A stretch of DNA of 64,000 bases from Anaerobacillus isosaccharinicus (GTDB lineage Bacteria > Bacillota > Bacilli > Bacillales > Anaerobacillaceae), in the NCBI RefSeq assembly GCF_001866075.3, contig NZ_CP063356.1, positions 920,164 to 984,163 on the forward strand, in the 5' to 3' direction. The position numbers were made by a program, and so were the translations under genes. The notes beneath the pieces were generated by a model. That model had not been told where the DNA came from and did not search any database. It saw nothing but the letters and a program-made list of their open reading frames with translations. This document shows positions 63,701 to 64,000 of this stretch, in pieces. The first letter of the stretch is position 1, and every line of letters starts with the position of its first letter.

Positions 63701-64000
63701 TTATTTCCCACAACACTGTTTATATTTTTTGCCGCTGCCGCAGATGCATGGTTCGTTTCGGCCAATTGTTTCGCCTTTACGAACTGGCTTCTTTTTCTCT
63801 GGCTCTTTGCCTGAGCTTGCATGGACAGCTTTTCCTTCGGCTACTTGCTTACGCTCTAGGTTTTGCTCGATTTGAGCCTTCATAATATAGGTTGCTACTT
63901 CTTCTTCAATCGAAGCTATCATTTCTTCAAACATCGCAAATCCTTCAAAACGGTATTCACGTAATGGATCATTTTGGCCGTAGGCACGTAAATGAATTCC
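63701..64000 (-). CDS. secA: Preprotein translocase ATPase SecA (C-terminal end only)
   Basis: The window keeps the last 99 residues. [19 protein letters not shown] is the conserved helical region near the C-terminus. The tail ends in the zinc-binding [13 protein letters not shown] that contacts SecB or ribosomes. The gene continues past the right edge. It is upstream of prfB, as in B. subtilis. Confidence 0.96.
   Translation of the reverse strand, partial: GIHLRAYGQNDPLREYRFEGFAMFEEMIASIEEEVATYIMKAQIEQNLERKQVAEGKAVHASSGKEPEKKKPVRKGETIGRNEPCICGSGKKYKQCCGK

Overview
This window is chromosomal DNA of a low-GC Gram-positive bacterium of the Bacillaceae, closely related in gene order to Bacillus subtilis. 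The evidence is the co-occurrence of SigL, Crh, CggR, CsbA, MinJ, HPr kinase, the secG-est-rnr-smpB-ssrA block, the glycolytic cggR-gapA-pgk-tpiA-gpmI-eno block and a complete hisZGDBHAF-IE operon. The species cannot be named from the sequence alone.

Layout. 1-2133: an AAA ATPase and a subtilisin-like protease (cut by the window edge) form an IetAS-type defence or toxin-antitoxin pair next to ssrA, separated from it by a gene remnant. 2937-3559: tmRNA gene (minus), interrupted in the T-loop by a 270-nt ORF-less group I intron. 3751-8781: smpB, rnr, two carboxylesterases, and secG, which is divergent here. 9077-16621: glycolytic operon with a clear CggR operator. 17034-18729: glutaredoxin-like protein and SigL. 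19809-20402: clpP with a CtsR-type box. 20532-27180: crh, whiA, yvcK, rapZ, Nudix, trxB, TPR protein. 27580-34264: histidine operon. 34490-38184: penicillin-acylase family protein, a Fic remnant and an orphan flagellin-like protein. 38568-44803: acetyltransferase, ppaX, yvoD-like, lgt, hprK, yvlD/pspC/yvlB. 45138-50092: uvrA, uvrB. 50376-52817: accessory insertion (NarK-like porter, RelE/ParE toxin-antitoxin pair, sigma region 4 protein). 53079-64000: csbA, minJ, ctpB, an M23 hydrolase beside ftsX/ftsE, three tandem lipoprotein c-type cytochromes, a YitT-family protein, prfB with programmed frameshift, and the 3' end of secA.

The most unusual feature at genome scale is the density of intergenic repeats. 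The main family (called A here) has about 20 copies. Each is a roughly 75-130 bp imperfect palindrome whose arms are tandem heptamers (AATGTAR, GTGTAGA or AATTATG types), often around a GCTTCG-containing centre. They sit between co-directional genes, often touching stop codons, and in one case encode the last residues of a protein. Four further families occur: B (two five-unit GGCTAATAA arrays with variable spacers), C (GTCCAC plus GGTGTCTGACACC palindromes), D (two loci, each with four GGACA...TCCGTTA units in a two-forward, two-reverse layout) and E (TCCAGCTC-type large hairpins).

Functionally the window is mostly housekeeping: trans-translation and RNA decay (ssrA, smpB, rnr), glycolysis and its repressor, carbon regulation (crh, hprK), cell-envelope growth and division (ftsEX plus M23 hydrolase, minJ, ctpB, whiA, yvcK, rapZ), histidine synthesis, excision repair, and protein export (secG, secA, lgt). 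Accessory content is confined to the IetAS-like pair, the acylase/Fic/flagellin stretch and the uvrB-csbA insertion. All motif and family calls were made by eye without database searches.
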